Notes: a model not told the origin generated them from the letters alone. Numbered from the stretch's first letter, positions 41,030-52,396 are shown. The stretch is DNA of 64,000 nt from Paraburkholderia lycopersici (GCF_900096975.1 NZ_FMYQ01000001.1:558001-622000), one strand, 5' to 3'. Translations and numbers: made by a program.

Positions 41030-41716
41030 ATGCAGCCGACACAAACGCGCGAAGCAGTCGAAGCAGCAGAATCGCCGGGCGCGGCCCGCCGCGCTCCTCG
41101 CCCGAAGCCGGGCGAACGCCGTATCCACATTCTCCAGACGCTCGCCACCCTGCTCGAGGCGCCGCGCGGCGAGAAGATCACTACCGCCGCGCTGGCCGCG
41201 CGCCTCGGCGTTTCCGAGGCGGCGCTGTACCGCCATTTCGCGAGCAAGGCCCAGATGTACGAGGGCTTGATCGACTTCATCGAACAGACGCTCTTCGGGC
41301 TCATCAACCAGATCGTCGAAAAGGAGCCGAGCGGCGTCCTGCAGGCGCGCGCAATCGCGCTGATGCTCGTCAACTTCTCGACGCGCAACGCGGGCATGAC
41401 CCGCGTGTTGACCTGCGAAGCGCTCGTGGGCGAGCACGAGCGGCTCGCCGAACGCGTGAACCAGATGCTCGACCGCGTCGAGGCGTCCTTGCGCCAGTGC
41501 CTGCGCGTCGATCTCGCCCAGCACGCCGAGCGCCAAACCGTTCCGGGGACGGACCATGCGCGCGCAACGCCCGTGCCGAAGGGGTACGATCCGGCCATCC
41601 GTGCGAATCTGGTCATCCGCTACGTGATAGGTTGCTGGCATCGCTATGCGCAAAGCGGCTTCACGCGTTCGCCGAGCGAGCACGCAGACGAGCAGATTCG
41701 CATCATTCTCCAGTAG
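41030..41716 (+). CDS. slmA: Nucleoid occlusion factor SlmA (TetR family)
   Basis: This 228-residue TetR-fold DNA-binding protein opposes FtsZ assembly over the nucleoid. After an Arg-rich N-terminus, PGERRIHILQTLATLLE and TTAALAARLGVSEAALYRHFASKAQMYEGLIDFIE form the helix-turn-helix and match SlmA closely. The C-terminal GCWHRYAQSGFTRSP is also typical. There is a longer than usual loop at about residues 165-190. A terminator follows directly. The SlmA assignment rather than a generic TetR rests on the HTH sequence. Confidence 0.88.
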   Translation: MQPTQTREAVEAAESPGAARRAPRPKPGERRIHILQTLATLLEAPRGEKITTAALAARLGVSEAALYRHFASKAQMYEGLIDFIEQTLFGLINQIVEKEPSGVLQARAIALMLVNFSTRNAGMTRVLTCEALVGEHERLAERVNQMLDRVEASLRQCLRVDLAQHAERQTVPGTDHARATPVPKGYDPAIRANLVIRYVIGCWHRYAQSGFTRSPSEHADEQIRIILQ

Positions 41717-41718
41717 CG

Positions 41719-41740
41719 CGGCCGCAGTTGCGGCCGTTTT
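41719..41740 (+). terminator. Rho-independent terminator after slmA
   Basis: CGGCCGC (41719-41725) pairs with GCGGCCG (41730-41736) around AGTT, followed by four T residues, starting 3 bases after the slmA stop codon. Confidence 0.8.
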
Positions 41741-41837
41741 CGCCGCCCGGGCCGCCAACGTCGCGACGACCATGCCCCGCATGTGACTGGAGCACGGCCC
41801 CAAACCCCTGACCTCGGATCGACAGGAGAACCGCCGC

Positions 41838-42419
41838 ATGAACCGCCCCCTGCCTCCCATTGGCCTGCCCCCCATCCTCGCCAGCCTCTCCGCACATTGG
41901 GGCTGGCTCATCGCGCGCGGCATCGCCGCCATCGTCTTCGGCATCCTCGCCTTCACGCTGCCCGGCCTCACCGTGCTCACGCTCGCCATCGTCTGGGGCG
42001 CCTACGCCATCGTCGATGGCGCGTTCGCGCTCATCTACGGGGCGCGCGGTGGCGGCACGCGGCGCTGGACCTACATCGTCGTGGGCCTGATCGGCGTGAT
42101 CGCCGGGCTCGTGGCGTTCTTCTGGCCCGGAGAGACGGCCATCGTCCTCGTGATGATCATCGGCGTCTGGGCGTTCTTCACGGGCATCTTCGAGATCATC
42201 TACGCGATCCAGTACCGGCACGCCATCGCGCATCCGTGGGCGGTGGGCATTTCAGGGCTGCTCTCGGCCGCAGTGGGCTTTTTCCTCGCGCTGTTCCCGG
42301 GCGCGGGCGCGCTCTCGCTGATCTGGGTGATCGCCGCCTATGCGGTGCTCTACGGCTTCCTGATGATCGTCGCGGCCTTCCAGCTGCGGCGCTGGCACAA
42401 CGCGCATCCGGGCAAGTGA
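41838..42419 (+). CDS. HdeD family acid-resistance membrane protein
   Basis: This 193-residue protein has six predicted membrane spans in paired blocks, each with a Gly-rich helical pattern (GIAAIVFGILAFTLPGLTVLTL; FFTGIFEIIYAIQYR). This is the HdeD repeat, linked in E. coli to survival at low pH and high cell density. The ATG at 41838 follows ACAGGAGAACCGCC, an excellent ribosome site. It appears monocistronic. Confidence 0.88.
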   Translation: MNRPLPPIGLPPILASLSAHWGWLIARGIAAIVFGILAFTLPGLTVLTLAIVWGAYAIVDGAFALIYGARGGGTRRWTYIVVGLIGVIAGLVAFFWPGETAIVLVMIIGVWAFFTGIFEIIYAIQYRHAIAHPWAVGISGLLSAAVGFFLALFPGAGALSLIWVIAAYAVLYGFLMIVAAFQLRRWHNAHPGK

Positions 42420-42556
42420 CAGGCATGGGCGGCCTCGCGCGGCGCGCGCGAGCGAAGACGCCCCGGACGGCGACACCGTGCCGCCCAGGCGTCTTCCCCC
42501 GCGCCGCATCGCTTTGCATTTTTTCCGATATACTCTGCGTTCCTTTTGCAATACCC

Positions 42557-42643
42557 ACGCGCCGATTTGCTGACTCGATTGCGGGCGCGTGAACGCCGGG
42601 ACCTCAAGCCCGGCGTTCGATATAAATGCGGCTAAAGAGGTCG
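42557..42643 (+). promoter_or_regulatory. SAM-II riboswitch (long insert) upstream of metXW
   Basis: P1 is ACGCGCC (42557-42563) with GGCGCGT (42584-42590) around a 20-base loop GATTTGCTGACTCGATTGCG. A 10-bp extra hairpin (GAACGCCGGG 42591-42600 with CCCGGCGTTC 42609-42618) follows. Then TAAATGCGGCTAAAGAGG (42623-42640) gives the SAM-II 3' signature. GACTC in the loop can pair with GAGGTC in the 3' element, and TTGCG with TGCGG, forming the class II pseudoknot. SAM binding would reduce metX expression. A second hairpin, CCGCC (42691-42695) with GGCGG (42707-42711), covers the metX ribosome site. Confidence 0.85.
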
Positions 42644-42716
42644 TCAGCCGCGCCAATCTCCCGCACTCCGCGCCCGCCGACACCGTTTAGCCGCCCGAAA
42701 AACCAAGGCGGAACGA

Positions 42717-43862
42717 ATGGAATCGATCGGCATCGTCGCTCCTCAAACACTGCATTTCGACGAGCCCCTGCAACTGCAGAACGGCACGGCGCTGGCCGGG
42801 TACGACCTCGTGGTCGAAACCTACGGCACGCTCAACGCCGCCCGCAGCAACGCGGTGCTCGTCTGTCACGCGCTCAACGCCTCGCACCACGTGGCGGGCG
42901 TCTACGAAGGCGACCCGAAGAACGTCGGGTGGTGGGACAACATGGTCGGCCCCGGCAAGCCGCTCGACACCAACCGCTTCTTCGTGATCGGCGTGAACAA
43001 TCTCGGCTCGTGCTTCGGCTCGACCGGCCCGATGAGCCTCGACCCCGCCACGGGCCGGCCCTACGGCGCGAAGTTTCCGGTCGTGACCGTCGAGGACTGG
43101 GTGGACGCGCAGGCGCGCGTGGCCGACCGCTTCGGCATCGGGAAGTTCGCCGCGGTGATGGGCGGCAGCCTCGGCGGCATGCAGGCGCTCGCATGGAGCC
43201 TGCGTTATCCGGAGCGTCTTTGCCACTGCATCGTGGTCGCCTCGACGCCCAAGCTCTCGGCGCAGAACATCGCATTCAACGAAGTGGCGCGCTCGGCGAT
43301 CCTTTCGGACCCCGACTTCCACGGCGGCGACTACTACGCGCACGGCGTGAAGCCGAAGCGCGGCCTGCGCGTGGCACGCATGATCGGCCACATCACCTAT
43401 CTTTCCGACGACGACATGGCCGAGAAATTCGGCCGGGCGCTGCGGCGCGCGGAAGGCGCCGTCGACGAATACAACTTCAACTTCGACGTGGAATTCGAAG
43501 TGGAGTCGTATCTGCGCTATCAGGGCGACAAGTTCGCCGACTACTTCGACGCGAACACCTACCTGCTCATCACGCGCGCGCTCGACTACTTCGATCCCGC
43601 CAAGGCCTACGAGGGCGACCTCACGCGCGCGCTCGCACACACGAAGGCGAAGTACCTCGTGGCGAGCTTCACGACCGACTGGCGCTTCGCGCCCGCGCGC
43701 TCGCGCGAGCTCGTGAAAGCGCTGCTCGACCACAAGCGCCAGGTGAGCTACGCCGAAATCGACGCGCCGCACGGCCACGACGCATTCCTGCTCGACGACG
43801 CGCGCTACCACAACGTCGTGCGCGCCTACTACGAACGCATTGCCAGCGAGGTGGGCGCATGA
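42717..43862 (+). CDS. metX: Homoserine O-acyltransferase MetX
   Basis: MetX acylates homoserine in methionine synthesis. The 381-residue alpha/beta hydrolase has the nucleophile elbow [12 protein letters not shown] (Ser near 150), Asp in [11 protein letters not shown] (near 319) and His in [10 protein letters not shown] (near 352). [10 protein letters not shown] and [18 protein letters not shown] are family-specific. Betaproteobacterial MetX enzymes often use succinyl-CoA rather than acetyl-CoA; the acyl donor is not settled here. A SAM-II riboswitch precedes it and metW overlaps its stop by 4 bases. Confidence 0.96.
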   Translation: MESIGIVAPQTLHFDEPLQLQNGTALAGYDLVVETYGTLNAARSNAVLVCHALNASHHVAGVYEGDPKNVGWWDNMVGPGKPLDTNRFFVIGVNNLGSCFGSTGPMSLDPATGRPYGAKFPVVTVEDWVDAQARVADRFGIGKFAAVMGGSLGGMQALAWSLRYPERLCHCIVVASTPKLSAQNIAFNEVARSAILSDPDFHGGDYYAHGVKPKRGLRVARMIGHITYLSDDDMAEKFGRALRRAEGAVDEYNFNFDVEFEVESYLRYQGDKFADYFDANTYLLITRALDYFDPAKAYEGDLTRALAHTKAKYLVASFTTDWRFAPARSRELVKALLDHKRQVSYAEIDAPHGHDAFLLDDARYHNVVRAYYERIASEVGA

Positions 43863-44467
43863 ACCAGAGCGCTTTCGACAGTCTTTCCGCCCGTCCCGAC
43901 TTTCGCACCATCGCGCGCTGGATCGAGCCGCGCGCGACCGTGCTCGACCTCGGCTGCGGCGACGGCGCGCTGCTCGCGCTGCTCTGCGAAGAGCTCGAAT
44001 GCTCGGGCTACGGCATCGAGATCAACGACGCGGGCGTGCTCGCCTCGGTGAAGAACGGCATCAACGTGATCCAGCAGAACCTGGAAGACGGCCTGCGCCT
44101 TTTCGAGGACGCGAGCTTCGACTTCGCGATCCTCTCGCAGACCTTGCAGACCATCCATCAAACCGCCGCGATCCTGCGCGAGACGGCGCGCGTGGGCAAG
44201 GAATGCATCGTCTCGTTCCCGAACTTCGGCTACTGGCCGCACCGGCTCTCGGTGCTGCGCGGACGGATGCCGGTGTCGAAATCGCTGCCCTACCAGTGGC
44301 ACAACACGCCGAACGTGCGCGTTCTCACCGTGAAGGACTTCGAGGCGCTCGCGCCCGAAGTGGGCATCGAAATTCTCGACCGCGCCGTGCTGCACGGCGG
44401 TCAGACCGTGCGTTGGGGCGTGAACTGGCGTGGTAGTCTTGCGGTCTATCGCGTGAGAAAAAAATGA
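43859..44467 (+). CDS. metW: Methionine biosynthesis protein MetW
   Basis: This 202-residue protein has a class I methyltransferase fold with [15 protein letters not shown] (near residue 27) and [15 protein letters not shown], and the MetW hallmark [38 protein letters not shown]. It is the standard partner of MetX; together they give full homoserine acyltransferase activity in vivo. Its ATG overlaps the metX TGA (ATGA), indicating coupled translation. It shares the SAM-II-controlled transcript. Confidence 0.95.
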   Translation: MNQSAFDSLSARPDFRTIARWIEPRATVLDLGCGDGALLALLCEELECSGYGIEINDAGVLASVKNGINVIQQNLEDGLRLFEDASFDFAILSQTLQTIHQTAAILRETARVGKECIVSFPNFGYWPHRLSVLRGRMPVSKSLPYQWHNTPNVRVLTVKDFEALAPEVGIEILDRAVLHGGQTVRWGVNWRGSLAVYRVRKK

Positions 44468-44493
44468 CGCCGTGCGCGGCGTCGCGTGTTTTT
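44466..44493 (+). terminator. Possible terminator after metW
   Basis: GACGCC (44466-44471) pairs with GGCGTC (44478-44483) around 6 bases; five T residues follow after a GCGTG spacer. The gap before the T-tract makes it a weak candidate. Confidence 0.4.
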
Positions 44494-44536
44494 CTGCCCG
44501 ACCGAATCACCAGACACCGCCGCCGCTAACGACGAC

Positions 44537-45931
44537 ATGCAGAATCCGCCCCCCGAGGCACCCGCTCTTACCGCTCACGAATCCCATCCCGGCTGGCGTG
44601 CGTACCTGAATACGCACATGCTGATCTGCGTGTTCCTCGGCTTCACGTCGGGGCTGCCGCTTTTCACGCTCGTCTATCTCGTGCAGGCGTGGCTACGCTC
44701 CGAGGGCGTCAATCTCAAGGAAATCGGCCTCTTCGCGCTGATCCAGTTCCCCTATACGTGGAAGTTCGTCTGGGCGCCGCTGATGGACCGCTATGTGCCG
44801 CGCCTGCCGGGCTGGCGTCCGGGGCGCCGCCGCGGCTGGATGCTCGTCACGCAGATCCTGGTCGCGCTCGCCATCGGCACGCTCGGCTACGTCTCGCCAA
44901 AAGAGTCGATCTGGACCGTGGCCGCGCTCACCGCGCTCGTGGCGTTCTTCGGCGCGAGCCAGGACATCTCCATCGACGCCTATCGCCGCGAACTGCTCAC
45001 CGATACGCAGCAGGGCCTCGGCAACGCAGTCCACGTGAACGCCTACAAGATCGCGGCGCTCGTGCCCGGTTCGCTCGCGCTGATCCTCTCCGACCACCTG
45101 CCGTGGAGCACCGTGTTCGTCGTCACGGCCGCATTCATGATTCCCGGCATGATCATGACGCTCGTGGTGAGCGAGCCCGAGGTGCACGGCGCGCCGCCGA
45201 AAAACCTGCGCGAGGCGATCGTGCAGCCGTTCGCGGAATTCGTGCGCCGCGACGGCCTCGCCGCCGCGCTGTTCGTGCTCGCGTTCATCTTCCTCTACAA
45301 GCTCGGCGACACGATGGCGACCACGCTCTCGACGTCGTTCTTCCTCGACATCGGCTACTCGCGCACCGAGATCGGCGTGATCGCCAAGATGACGGCGTTC
45401 GGCGCAAGCCTCGCGGGCGGCATCATCGGCGGCGTGGCGCTCGTGAAGATCGGCATCGGACGCGGGTTATGGATCTTCGGATTCCTGCAGATGGTCTCGA
45501 CGCTCGGCTTCGCGTGGCTCGCCCAGCTCGGCGCGGGTTCGCCCTCGCTCGCGGCGATCTACGACGCGGTGCTCGCCATGAGCCACGCGGTGGCGTCGGT
45601 CGCGGGCCTCTTCGGCGCGAGCGTGCAGTTCACGCTCGATCCGCGCGCCGTGGCGCTCGCGTTGGTGTACGGCTTCGAGACCTTCGCCACCGGCCTCACG
45701 CTCGCCGCGTTCACCGCCTATATCGCGAGCACGACCGACCCGCGCTATACCGCCACGCAGTTCGCGCTCTTCACGAGCCTCGCCTCCGTGCCGCGCACCC
45801 TGGCCTCGGCCGCGAGCGGGTATGTGGTCGCGCGGATCGGCTGGTTCGACTACTTCTTCGTCTGCACCTTGCTCGCGGTACCGGGTATGCTCCTGCTCAT
45901 TCGTATCGCCCCCTGGAGAGTCCGGTCGTGA
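44537..45931 (+). CDS. ampG: AmpG-family muropeptide permease (MFS)
   Basis: This 464-residue inner-membrane protein imports anhydro-muropeptides for cell-wall recycling. It has about 12-14 spans and AmpG signatures: FTSGLPLFTLVYLVQAWLR, FPYTWKFVWAPLMDRY, RRRGWMLVTQ and GASQDISIDAYRREL. The start ATG 44537 avoids a longer frame running back into the metW terminator region. The next gene, a periplasmic M48 protease, overlaps its stop by 4 bases. Confidence 0.92.
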   Translation: MQNPPPEAPALTAHESHPGWRAYLNTHMLICVFLGFTSGLPLFTLVYLVQAWLRSEGVNLKEIGLFALIQFPYTWKFVWAPLMDRYVPRLPGWRPGRRRGWMLVTQILVALAIGTLGYVSPKESIWTVAALTALVAFFGASQDISIDAYRRELLTDTQQGLGNAVHVNAYKIAALVPGSLALILSDHLPWSTVFVVTAAFMIPGMIMTLVVSEPEVHGAPPKNLREAIVQPFAEFVRRDGLAAALFVLAFIFLYKLGDTMATTLSTSFFLDIGYSRTEIGVIAKMTAFGASLAGGIIGGVALVKIGIGRGLWIFGFLQMVSTLGFAWLAQLGAGSPSLAAIYDAVLAMSHAVASVAGLFGASVQFTLDPRAVALALVYGFETFATGLTLAAFTAYIASTTDPRYTATQFALFTSLASVPRTLASAASGYVVARIGWFDYFFVCTLLAVPGMLLLIRIAPWRVRS

Positions 45932-47091
45932 GCCCGCATGAGATCGACGTGCAAAGCCCGCGCACGCCGCAGCATCGGGCGCGCCGCAGCGGCGTGCGTG
46001 CTCGTGCGCTGGCGCTGGCCGCCGCTGCGGCCTTGCCCGCGTGGAACGCCCGGGGCGCCGAGAGCCCCGCGGCCACGAGCGCGGCGCTCGCGCAACCCGG
46101 CGGCGCCACGGCGGCGGCGGTCAGCGGCGCAAACGCAAGCAGCGGCGCCAATGCCGCGGCGGCCAATAATGCAGCGGGCAATAGTGCAGCGGGCAATAGT
46201 GCAGCGGGCAATAGTGCGGCAGGCAACGGCGCGCCCGCGAACGCCACCTCCGGCAACCTGGCGGCCACTGCGCCGAACACGGGCCGCGTGGTGCGCTTCG
46301 GCAACGCCGCGGTGTACCGCAACCTGATTCCCTCGCCGATGCTCGAAGCGCAGGCCGCCTCCGAATTCAACGAGATCGTGCGCGGCGCGGCGCACTCGAA
46401 CCGCCTCTATGCCGATAGCGACCCGCACGTGCAGCGCGTGCGCGCGTTCGTCGACCGGCTCGCGCCTTATTCGGTGAAGTGGAGCGATCGCGTCAAGAAC
46501 TGGAAGTGGGAAATAGCGGTGATCCGCTCGAACGACATCCGCATGTATTGCCTGCCCGGCGGCAAGATCGTCGTGTACGGCGGCCTGCTCGACCGCGTGA
46601 AGCTCAACGACAACGAGTTCGGCATCCTGCTCGGCCACGAGATCGCGCATGCGGTGCGCGAACACGTGCGCGAGCGCCTTGGCGAGCAGCAGGCGGCGCA
46701 GATCGAATCGGGCAGCGTGCCGCAGCTTTTCGGGCTCGCGGATCTCGGCGTGTTTCCGCTCGGCATCGGCTCGCAGCTCGTGGAGATGCACTACGGCCGC
46801 GCCGACGAAACCGAAGCCGACGTGATCGGCAGCGACATCGCCGCTCGCGCGGGCTTCGATCCGCGCGCCGCGCTCACGCTCTGGGACAAGCTCGCGCAGG
46901 CCACGCGCGCGGACCGCGACCAGGGCTTCATCTACGTGCATCCGTACACGCCCGCGCGGCGCGCGGATATCGCCAAGCGCCTCGCGGACATGATGCCGCT
47001 CTACGCCAAGGCCATCGGCAAGCCGCTCGACGCGCTGCCCGACTACGAAGGCATGCCGGTGCCGCAGCGGCGCAAGCTGGCCGGACCTTGA
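45928..47091 (+). CDS. Exported M48-family metalloprotease
   Basis: This 387-residue zinc peptidase has a twin-Arg-rich signal region (about 17-45, ending WNARGAES). A low-complexity Ala/Asn/Gly/Ser linker (about 65-110) precedes an M48 domain with the zinc motif HEIAHAVREH (near 230) and the third ligand in ADETEADVIG (near 295). It is related to LoiP/BepA/YggG proteases of the periplasm or outer membrane. The GTG start at 45928 overlaps the ampG stop (GTGA) and follows GGAGAG. It may act on cell-envelope proteins. Confidence 0.88.
   Translation: MSPHEIDVQSPRTPQHRARRSGVRARALALAAAAALPAWNARGAESPAATSAALAQPGGATAAAVSGANASSGANAAAANNAAGNSAAGNSAAGNSAAGNGAPANATSGNLAATAPNTGRVVRFGNAAVYRNLIPSPMLEAQAASEFNEIVRGAAHSNRLYADSDPHVQRVRAFVDRLAPYSVKWSDRVKNWKWEIAVIRSNDIRMYCLPGGKIVVYGGLLDRVKLNDNEFGILLGHEIAHAVREHVRERLGEQQAAQIESGSVPQLFGLADLGVFPLGIGSQLVEMHYGRADETEADVIGSDIAARAGFDPRAALTLWDKLAQATRADRDQGFIYVHPYTPARRADIAKRLADMMPLYAKAIGKPLDALPDYEGMPVPQRRKLAGP
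46165..46224 (+). repeat. 15-bp tandem repeat (4 copies) in the M48 protease gene
   Basis: Four units of AATAGTGCAGCGGGC (the first has AATAAT, the last has two substitutions) encode Asn-Ser-Ala-Ala-Gly repeats in the linker after the signal peptide. Copy-number change would alter linker length in frame. Confidence 0.93.
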
Positions 47092-47122
47092 GCCCGCACC
47101 CGGCGCGCGCCGCGCCGACCCG

Positions 47123-47902
47123 TCAGCTCTTGACCTCGTAGTCGTAATCGACGGTCAGCGGCGCGTGATCGCTGAACTTGATGTCCTTGAAGATCGACGT
47201 GCGCTTCGCCTTGTGCGCAATGCCGGGCGTCGCGATCTGATAGTCGATGCGCCACCCCACGTTCTTCGCATAAGCCTGGCCGCGGTTGCTCCACCAGGTG
47301 TATTGCTCGGGACGCGGGTCGAGCGTGCGGAACACGTCTACGTAGCCCACGTCGTCGAAAAGACTCGTGAGCCACGCGCGCTCCTCGGGCAGGCAACCCG
47401 AGTTCTTCTGGTTGCCCTTCCAGTTCTTGATGTCGATTTCCTTGTGGACGATGTTCACGTCGCCGCACACGATCACTTCGCGCTCGCGCCTCAGTTCCCT
47501 GAGGTGCGGCATGAATTCGTCCATGAAGCGGTACTTCGCGGCCTGGCGCTCGTCGCCGCTCGAGCCCGAAGGCACGTACACCGAAACCACCGAAAGGTCG
47601 CCATAGCGCGTTTCCACATAGCGGCCTTCCGGATCGAACTCCTTGCTGCCGAAACCGATGATGACCTCGTCGGGTTCGTGGCGCGTGTACACGCCCGCGC
47701 CGCTATAGCCCTTCTTCACCGCGTGCTGGAAATAGCCCGTGAAGTCGTGCGGCGCGAGAAATTCGGGCGTCATATCGTCCTGCGAGCACTTGATTTCCTG
47801 CACGCAGAGCACATCGGCATTCTGCCGGCCGAACCATTCGAAAAACCCCTTCTTCGCCGCCGAGCGGATGCCATTCAGATTCGCGGTGATCACGCGCAAC
47901 AT
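47123..47902 (-). CDS. xth: Exodeoxyribonuclease III
   Basis: This 259-residue AP endonuclease / 3'-5' exonuclease acts in base-excision repair. Motifs are LRVITANLNGIRSA (Asn7-type), CVQEIKC (catalytic Glu near 34), YSGAGVYTR, VCGDVNIVHKEID (Asp/Asn near 151) and IDYQIATPGI with KFSDHAPLTVDYD (catalytic His near 250). The start at 47902 follows CAGGAGGAAAGAAGAC. It lies convergent to the M48 protease gene and in the same direction as ppk2. Confidence 0.94.
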   Translation of the reverse strand: MLRVITANLNGIRSAAKKGFFEWFGRQNADVLCVQEIKCSQDDMTPEFLAPHDFTGYFQHAVKKGYSGAGVYTRHEPDEVIIGFGSKEFDPEGRYVETRYGDLSVVSVYVPSGSSGDERQAAKYRFMDEFMPHLRELRREREVIVCGDVNIVHKEIDIKNWKGNQKNSGCLPEERAWLTSLFDDVGYVDVFRTLDPRPEQYTWWSNRGQAYAKNVGWRIDYQIATPGIAHKAKRTSIFKDIKFSDHAPLTVDYDYEVKS

Positions 47903-47972
47903 GTCTTCTTTCCTCCTGATTTGCGTTGCCTCGCGGCGCGGCATGACGCGGCGCGAAGGGACAGGGTCGGTC

Positions 47973-48809
47973 TCACTCGATCTTGAGACCCTTGAGCTCG
48001 GCCTTGGCCGGCGGATATTCGAGCTTCAGGCTCTCCATCAGCCGCAGCAGCAGTTCGCCCACCATGACGTTGCGGTGCGACTTCGAATTGGCGGGAATCA
48101 CATACCACGGCGCATATTCGGTCGAGGTGGCCGCGAGCGCGTCCCGGTATGCGGCCTGATAGGCATCCCAGAGCTTGCGCGCTTCCAGATCGGAGACATC
48201 GAACTTCCAGTGCTTGCTGGGGTCGTCGATGCGCGCCTGGATGCGGCTCCTCTGCTCGTCCTTCGAAATGTGCAGCATGCACTTGATGATCGACGTGCCG
48301 CTCTCGGCGAGCAGCCGCTCGAAGTCGCGGATCTGCCGGTAGCGGCGCTCGCACTCGGCGGGGTCGATATGGCCCATTACGCGCGGCACGAGCACGTCTT
48401 CGTAGTGGCTGCGGTTGAAGATGGTCAGTTCGCCCGCCCCGGGCACCTGCAAATGCACGCGCCAGAGAAAGTCGCGCGCGGCCTCGGCGGGCGTGGGCGC
48501 GCGAAACGGCACGATGCGCAGGCCAAGCGGATCGACCTCGTGAAAGACGCCGCGTATGGTGCCGTCCTTGCCGCTCGTGTCCATGCCCTGCAGCACGAGC
48601 AGCACGCGCTGGTGGCGCTGCGCATGCAGGCGTTCCTGTTGCACGTCGAGCTTGTTGCCGATCTCCGAGAGCCGGTCGCGGTCGCCGTCCTTGGTGCCGG
48701 CCGAGAACGGTTTCGCGGCGGGGTCGAGCGCGTCGAGCGAGAACTTCTCCGCTTTCTTTTCGCTGAAATACGGCACGCGGTAATCGTCGAGACTCGGGGG
48801 TTTGGACAT
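47973..48809 (-). CDS. ppk2: Polyphosphate kinase 2 family protein
   Basis: This 278-residue kinase transfers phosphate between polyphosphate and nucleotides. Walker A is GMDTSGKDGTIRGVF (near residue 66), followed by the lid region PAEAARDFLWRVHLQVPG, then FNRSHYEDVLVPRV and the Walker B/lid segment LLAESGTSIIKCMLHISKDEQ. GKDG in the P-loop is typical of the single-domain class III/II type rather than GKGG class I. Start 48809 follows GAGGAGAACATCGC. The preferred acceptor (AMP, ADP or GDP) is not predictable. Confidence 0.9.
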   Translation of the reverse strand: MSKPPSLDDYRVPYFSEKKAEKFSLDALDPAAKPFSAGTKDGDRDRLSEIGNKLDVQQERLHAQRHQRVLLVLQGMDTSGKDGTIRGVFHEVDPLGLRIVPFRAPTPAEAARDFLWRVHLQVPGAGELTIFNRSHYEDVLVPRVMGHIDPAECERRYRQIRDFERLLAESGTSIIKCMLHISKDEQRSRIQARIDDPSKHWKFDVSDLEARKLWDAYQAAYRDALAATSTEYAPWYVIPANSKSHRNVMVGELLLRLMESLKLEYPPAKAELKGLKIE

Positions 48810-48941
48810 GCGATGTTCTCCTCTCATGGTTACGGCTGCGGCAACGCGCGGCAAACGCCGTTGCGTCCGCCTGAAGCGGCAAGGCGGCGCCGCACTGCTA
48901 CGCACGACGCCGCCTCGCAAGCATGCCCGAATCAGGCGGGA

Positions 48942-50417
48942 TCAGCCGAGCTTCTTTTTCAGCAGTTCGTTGACCTGCTGCGGGTTCGCCTTGCCCTTCG
49001 TGGCCTTCATCGCCTGACCGATCAGCGCGTTGAACGCCTTTTCCTTGCCCGCGCGGAATTCCTCCACCGACTTCTGGTTCGCGGCGAGCACCTCGTCGAT
49101 GATCGCTTCGAGCGCGCCGGTGTCCGATATCTGCTTGAGGCCGCGGGCTTCGACGATGCGGTCGGCGGCGCCTTCGTCAGCGGCCTTCTCGTCCCACATC
49201 GCCTGGAACACTTCCTTCGCGATCTTGTTCGAGATCGTGCCGTCGGCGATACGCGCGAGCAGCAGCGCGAGCTGCGCGGCCGAAACCGGCGAGGCGTCGA
49301 TGTCGAGCCCTTCGCGGTTCAGTTGCGACGAGACTTCGCCCATCAGCCAGTTGGCGGCGGCCTTGGCTTGCGCCGCGCCGGCCTTCGCCACCACGGCTTC
49401 GAAGTACGCGGCCATCGCCTTCGACGACGTGAGCACGTTCGCGTCATACGGCGTCACGCCGTATTGCCCGGCAAAGCGCGTTTGCATCGTCGCCGGCAGC
49501 TCGGGCATCTCGCCCTTCACGCGCTCGACCCACGCGGCGTCGATCACGAGCGGCATGAGGTCGGGGTCGGGGAAGTAGCGGTAGTCGTGCGCGTCTTCCT
49601 TGCTGCGCATCGAGCGCGTCTCGCGCTTGTCCGGGTCGTAGAGGCGCGTTTCCTGCACCACCGTGCCGCCGTCCTCGATCAGCTCGATCTGGCGGCGCAC
49701 TTCGTACTGGATCGCCTCTTCGAGGAAGCGGAACGAGTTCAGGTTCTTGATCTCGGCGCGCGTGCCGAATTCCTTCTGGCCGACCGGACGCACCGACACG
49801 TTCGCGTCGCAGCGGAACGAGCCTTCCTGCATGTTGCCGTCGCAGATGCCGAGCCATACCACGAGCGTATGCAGCGCCTTCGCGTAGGCCACGGCTTCCG
49901 CGGCGCTGCGCATTTCGGGTTCCGTGACGATTTCGAGCAGCGGCGTGCCCGCGCGGTTCAGGTCGATGCCCGTCATGCCCGCGAAGTCTTCGTGCAGCGA
50001 CTTGCCCGCGTCTTCTTCCAGATGCGCGCGCGTGAGGTTAATGGTCTTTTCGTAGGCTTCCTTGCCGGCCTTTTCGTTGGCGGGAACCTGGATCGTGATC
50101 TGTCCGCCCTGTACGACCGGAATCTCGTACTGGCTGATCTGGTAGCCCTTCGGCAGGTCCGGGTAGAAGTAGTTCTTGCGCGCGAAGATGCTGCGCGGCG
50201 CGATCGTCGCGTTGATGGAGAGGCCGAACTGGATCGCGCGCTCCACGGCGCCGCGGTTCATCACCGGCAGCACGCCGGGCAGCGCGAGATCGACGGGGCA
50301 GGCCTGAGTATTCGGGGCCGCGCCGAACTGCGTCGATGCGCCCGAGAAGATCTTCGACGCCGTCGACAACTGCGCGTGCGTTTCGAGACCGATAACGACT
50401 TCCCATTGCGTGCTCAT
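48942..50417 (-). CDS. gatB: Asp-tRNA(Asn)/Glu-tRNA(Gln) amidotransferase subunit B
   Basis: GatB holds the tRNA-binding and kinase/transamidase sites of the GatCAB complex. The 491-residue protein begins [26 protein letters not shown] and has [18 protein letters not shown], the [12 protein letters not shown] segment and a C-terminal YqeY-like domain (about 340-491). It follows gatA by 3 bases and ends the gatCAB operon on the minus strand. Confidence 0.97.
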   Translation of the reverse strand: MSTQWEVVIGLETHAQLSTASKIFSGASTQFGAAPNTQACPVDLALPGVLPVMNRGAVERAIQFGLSINATIAPRSIFARKNYFYPDLPKGYQISQYEIPVVQGGQITIQVPANEKAGKEAYEKTINLTRAHLEEDAGKSLHEDFAGMTGIDLNRAGTPLLEIVTEPEMRSAAEAVAYAKALHTLVVWLGICDGNMQEGSFRCDANVSVRPVGQKEFGTRAEIKNLNSFRFLEEAIQYEVRRQIELIEDGGTVVQETRLYDPDKRETRSMRSKEDAHDYRYFPDPDLMPLVIDAAWVERVKGEMPELPATMQTRFAGQYGVTPYDANVLTSSKAMAAYFEAVVAKAGAAQAKAAANWLMGEVSSQLNREGLDIDASPVSAAQLALLLARIADGTISNKIAKEVFQAMWDEKAADEGAADRIVEARGLKQISDTGALEAIIDEVLAANQKSVEEFRAGKEKAFNALIGQAMKATKGKANPQQVNELLKKKLG

Positions 50418-50420
50418 GCC

Positions 50421-51905
<1,485 letters not shown>

Positions 51906-52096
51906 TGCGTGATTCCTGGAAGAACGTCACGGCGTGGTCGAAATCGAATCGATGCGCCATCCGGAAAGCGGTTTGATCCACGTTAGCAAACGTGTTGGCC
52001 GCGCTCCGGAAAACCCGGAAAACTCGGGAGTCCGTGCCTTTTCGAACAGTTCCGACAACAGGATGGATTTCGAAAACGGCGAAAAAAGTTGCGTGC

Positions 52097-52396
52097 TTAC
52101 TCGATCACGCGCGGTACGAGGTAGAGTCCGTCCTGCACCGCGGGCGCGGGCCGCTGCAGCGCCTCGCGGTCCACGATTTCGGTCACGGCGTCCGCGCGCA
52201 GGCGCAGCGCAACGTCCTCGATCTGCTCGATCGGGTGCGCGAGCGGCGCGATGCCGGTCGTGTCCACGGCCTGCATCTGCTCGACGAGGCCGAAGAAGTC
52301 GTTCAGGCGGTCAAGCGTATTGCCGGCTTCGGCGTCGGCCAGTTCGAGGCGCGCGAGATGCGCGATGCGCTTCACATCGTTCAGGGTCAGGGCCAT
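52097..52396 (-). CDS. gatC: Asp-tRNA(Asn)/Glu-tRNA(Gln) amidotransferase subunit C
   Basis: GatC is the small subunit that wraps around GatA-GatB. The 99-residue protein reads [20 protein letters not shown] and ends in [16 protein letters not shown], the usual closing motif. The start at 52396 gives the family length; the longer open frame upstream runs into the promoter region. It is divergent from mreB, as in related Burkholderiales. Confidence 0.95.
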   Translation of the reverse strand: MALTLNDVKRIAHLARLELADAEAGNTLDRLNDFFGLVEQMQAVDTTGIAPLAHPIEQIEDVALRLRADAVTEIVDREALQRPAPAVQDGLYLVPRVIE

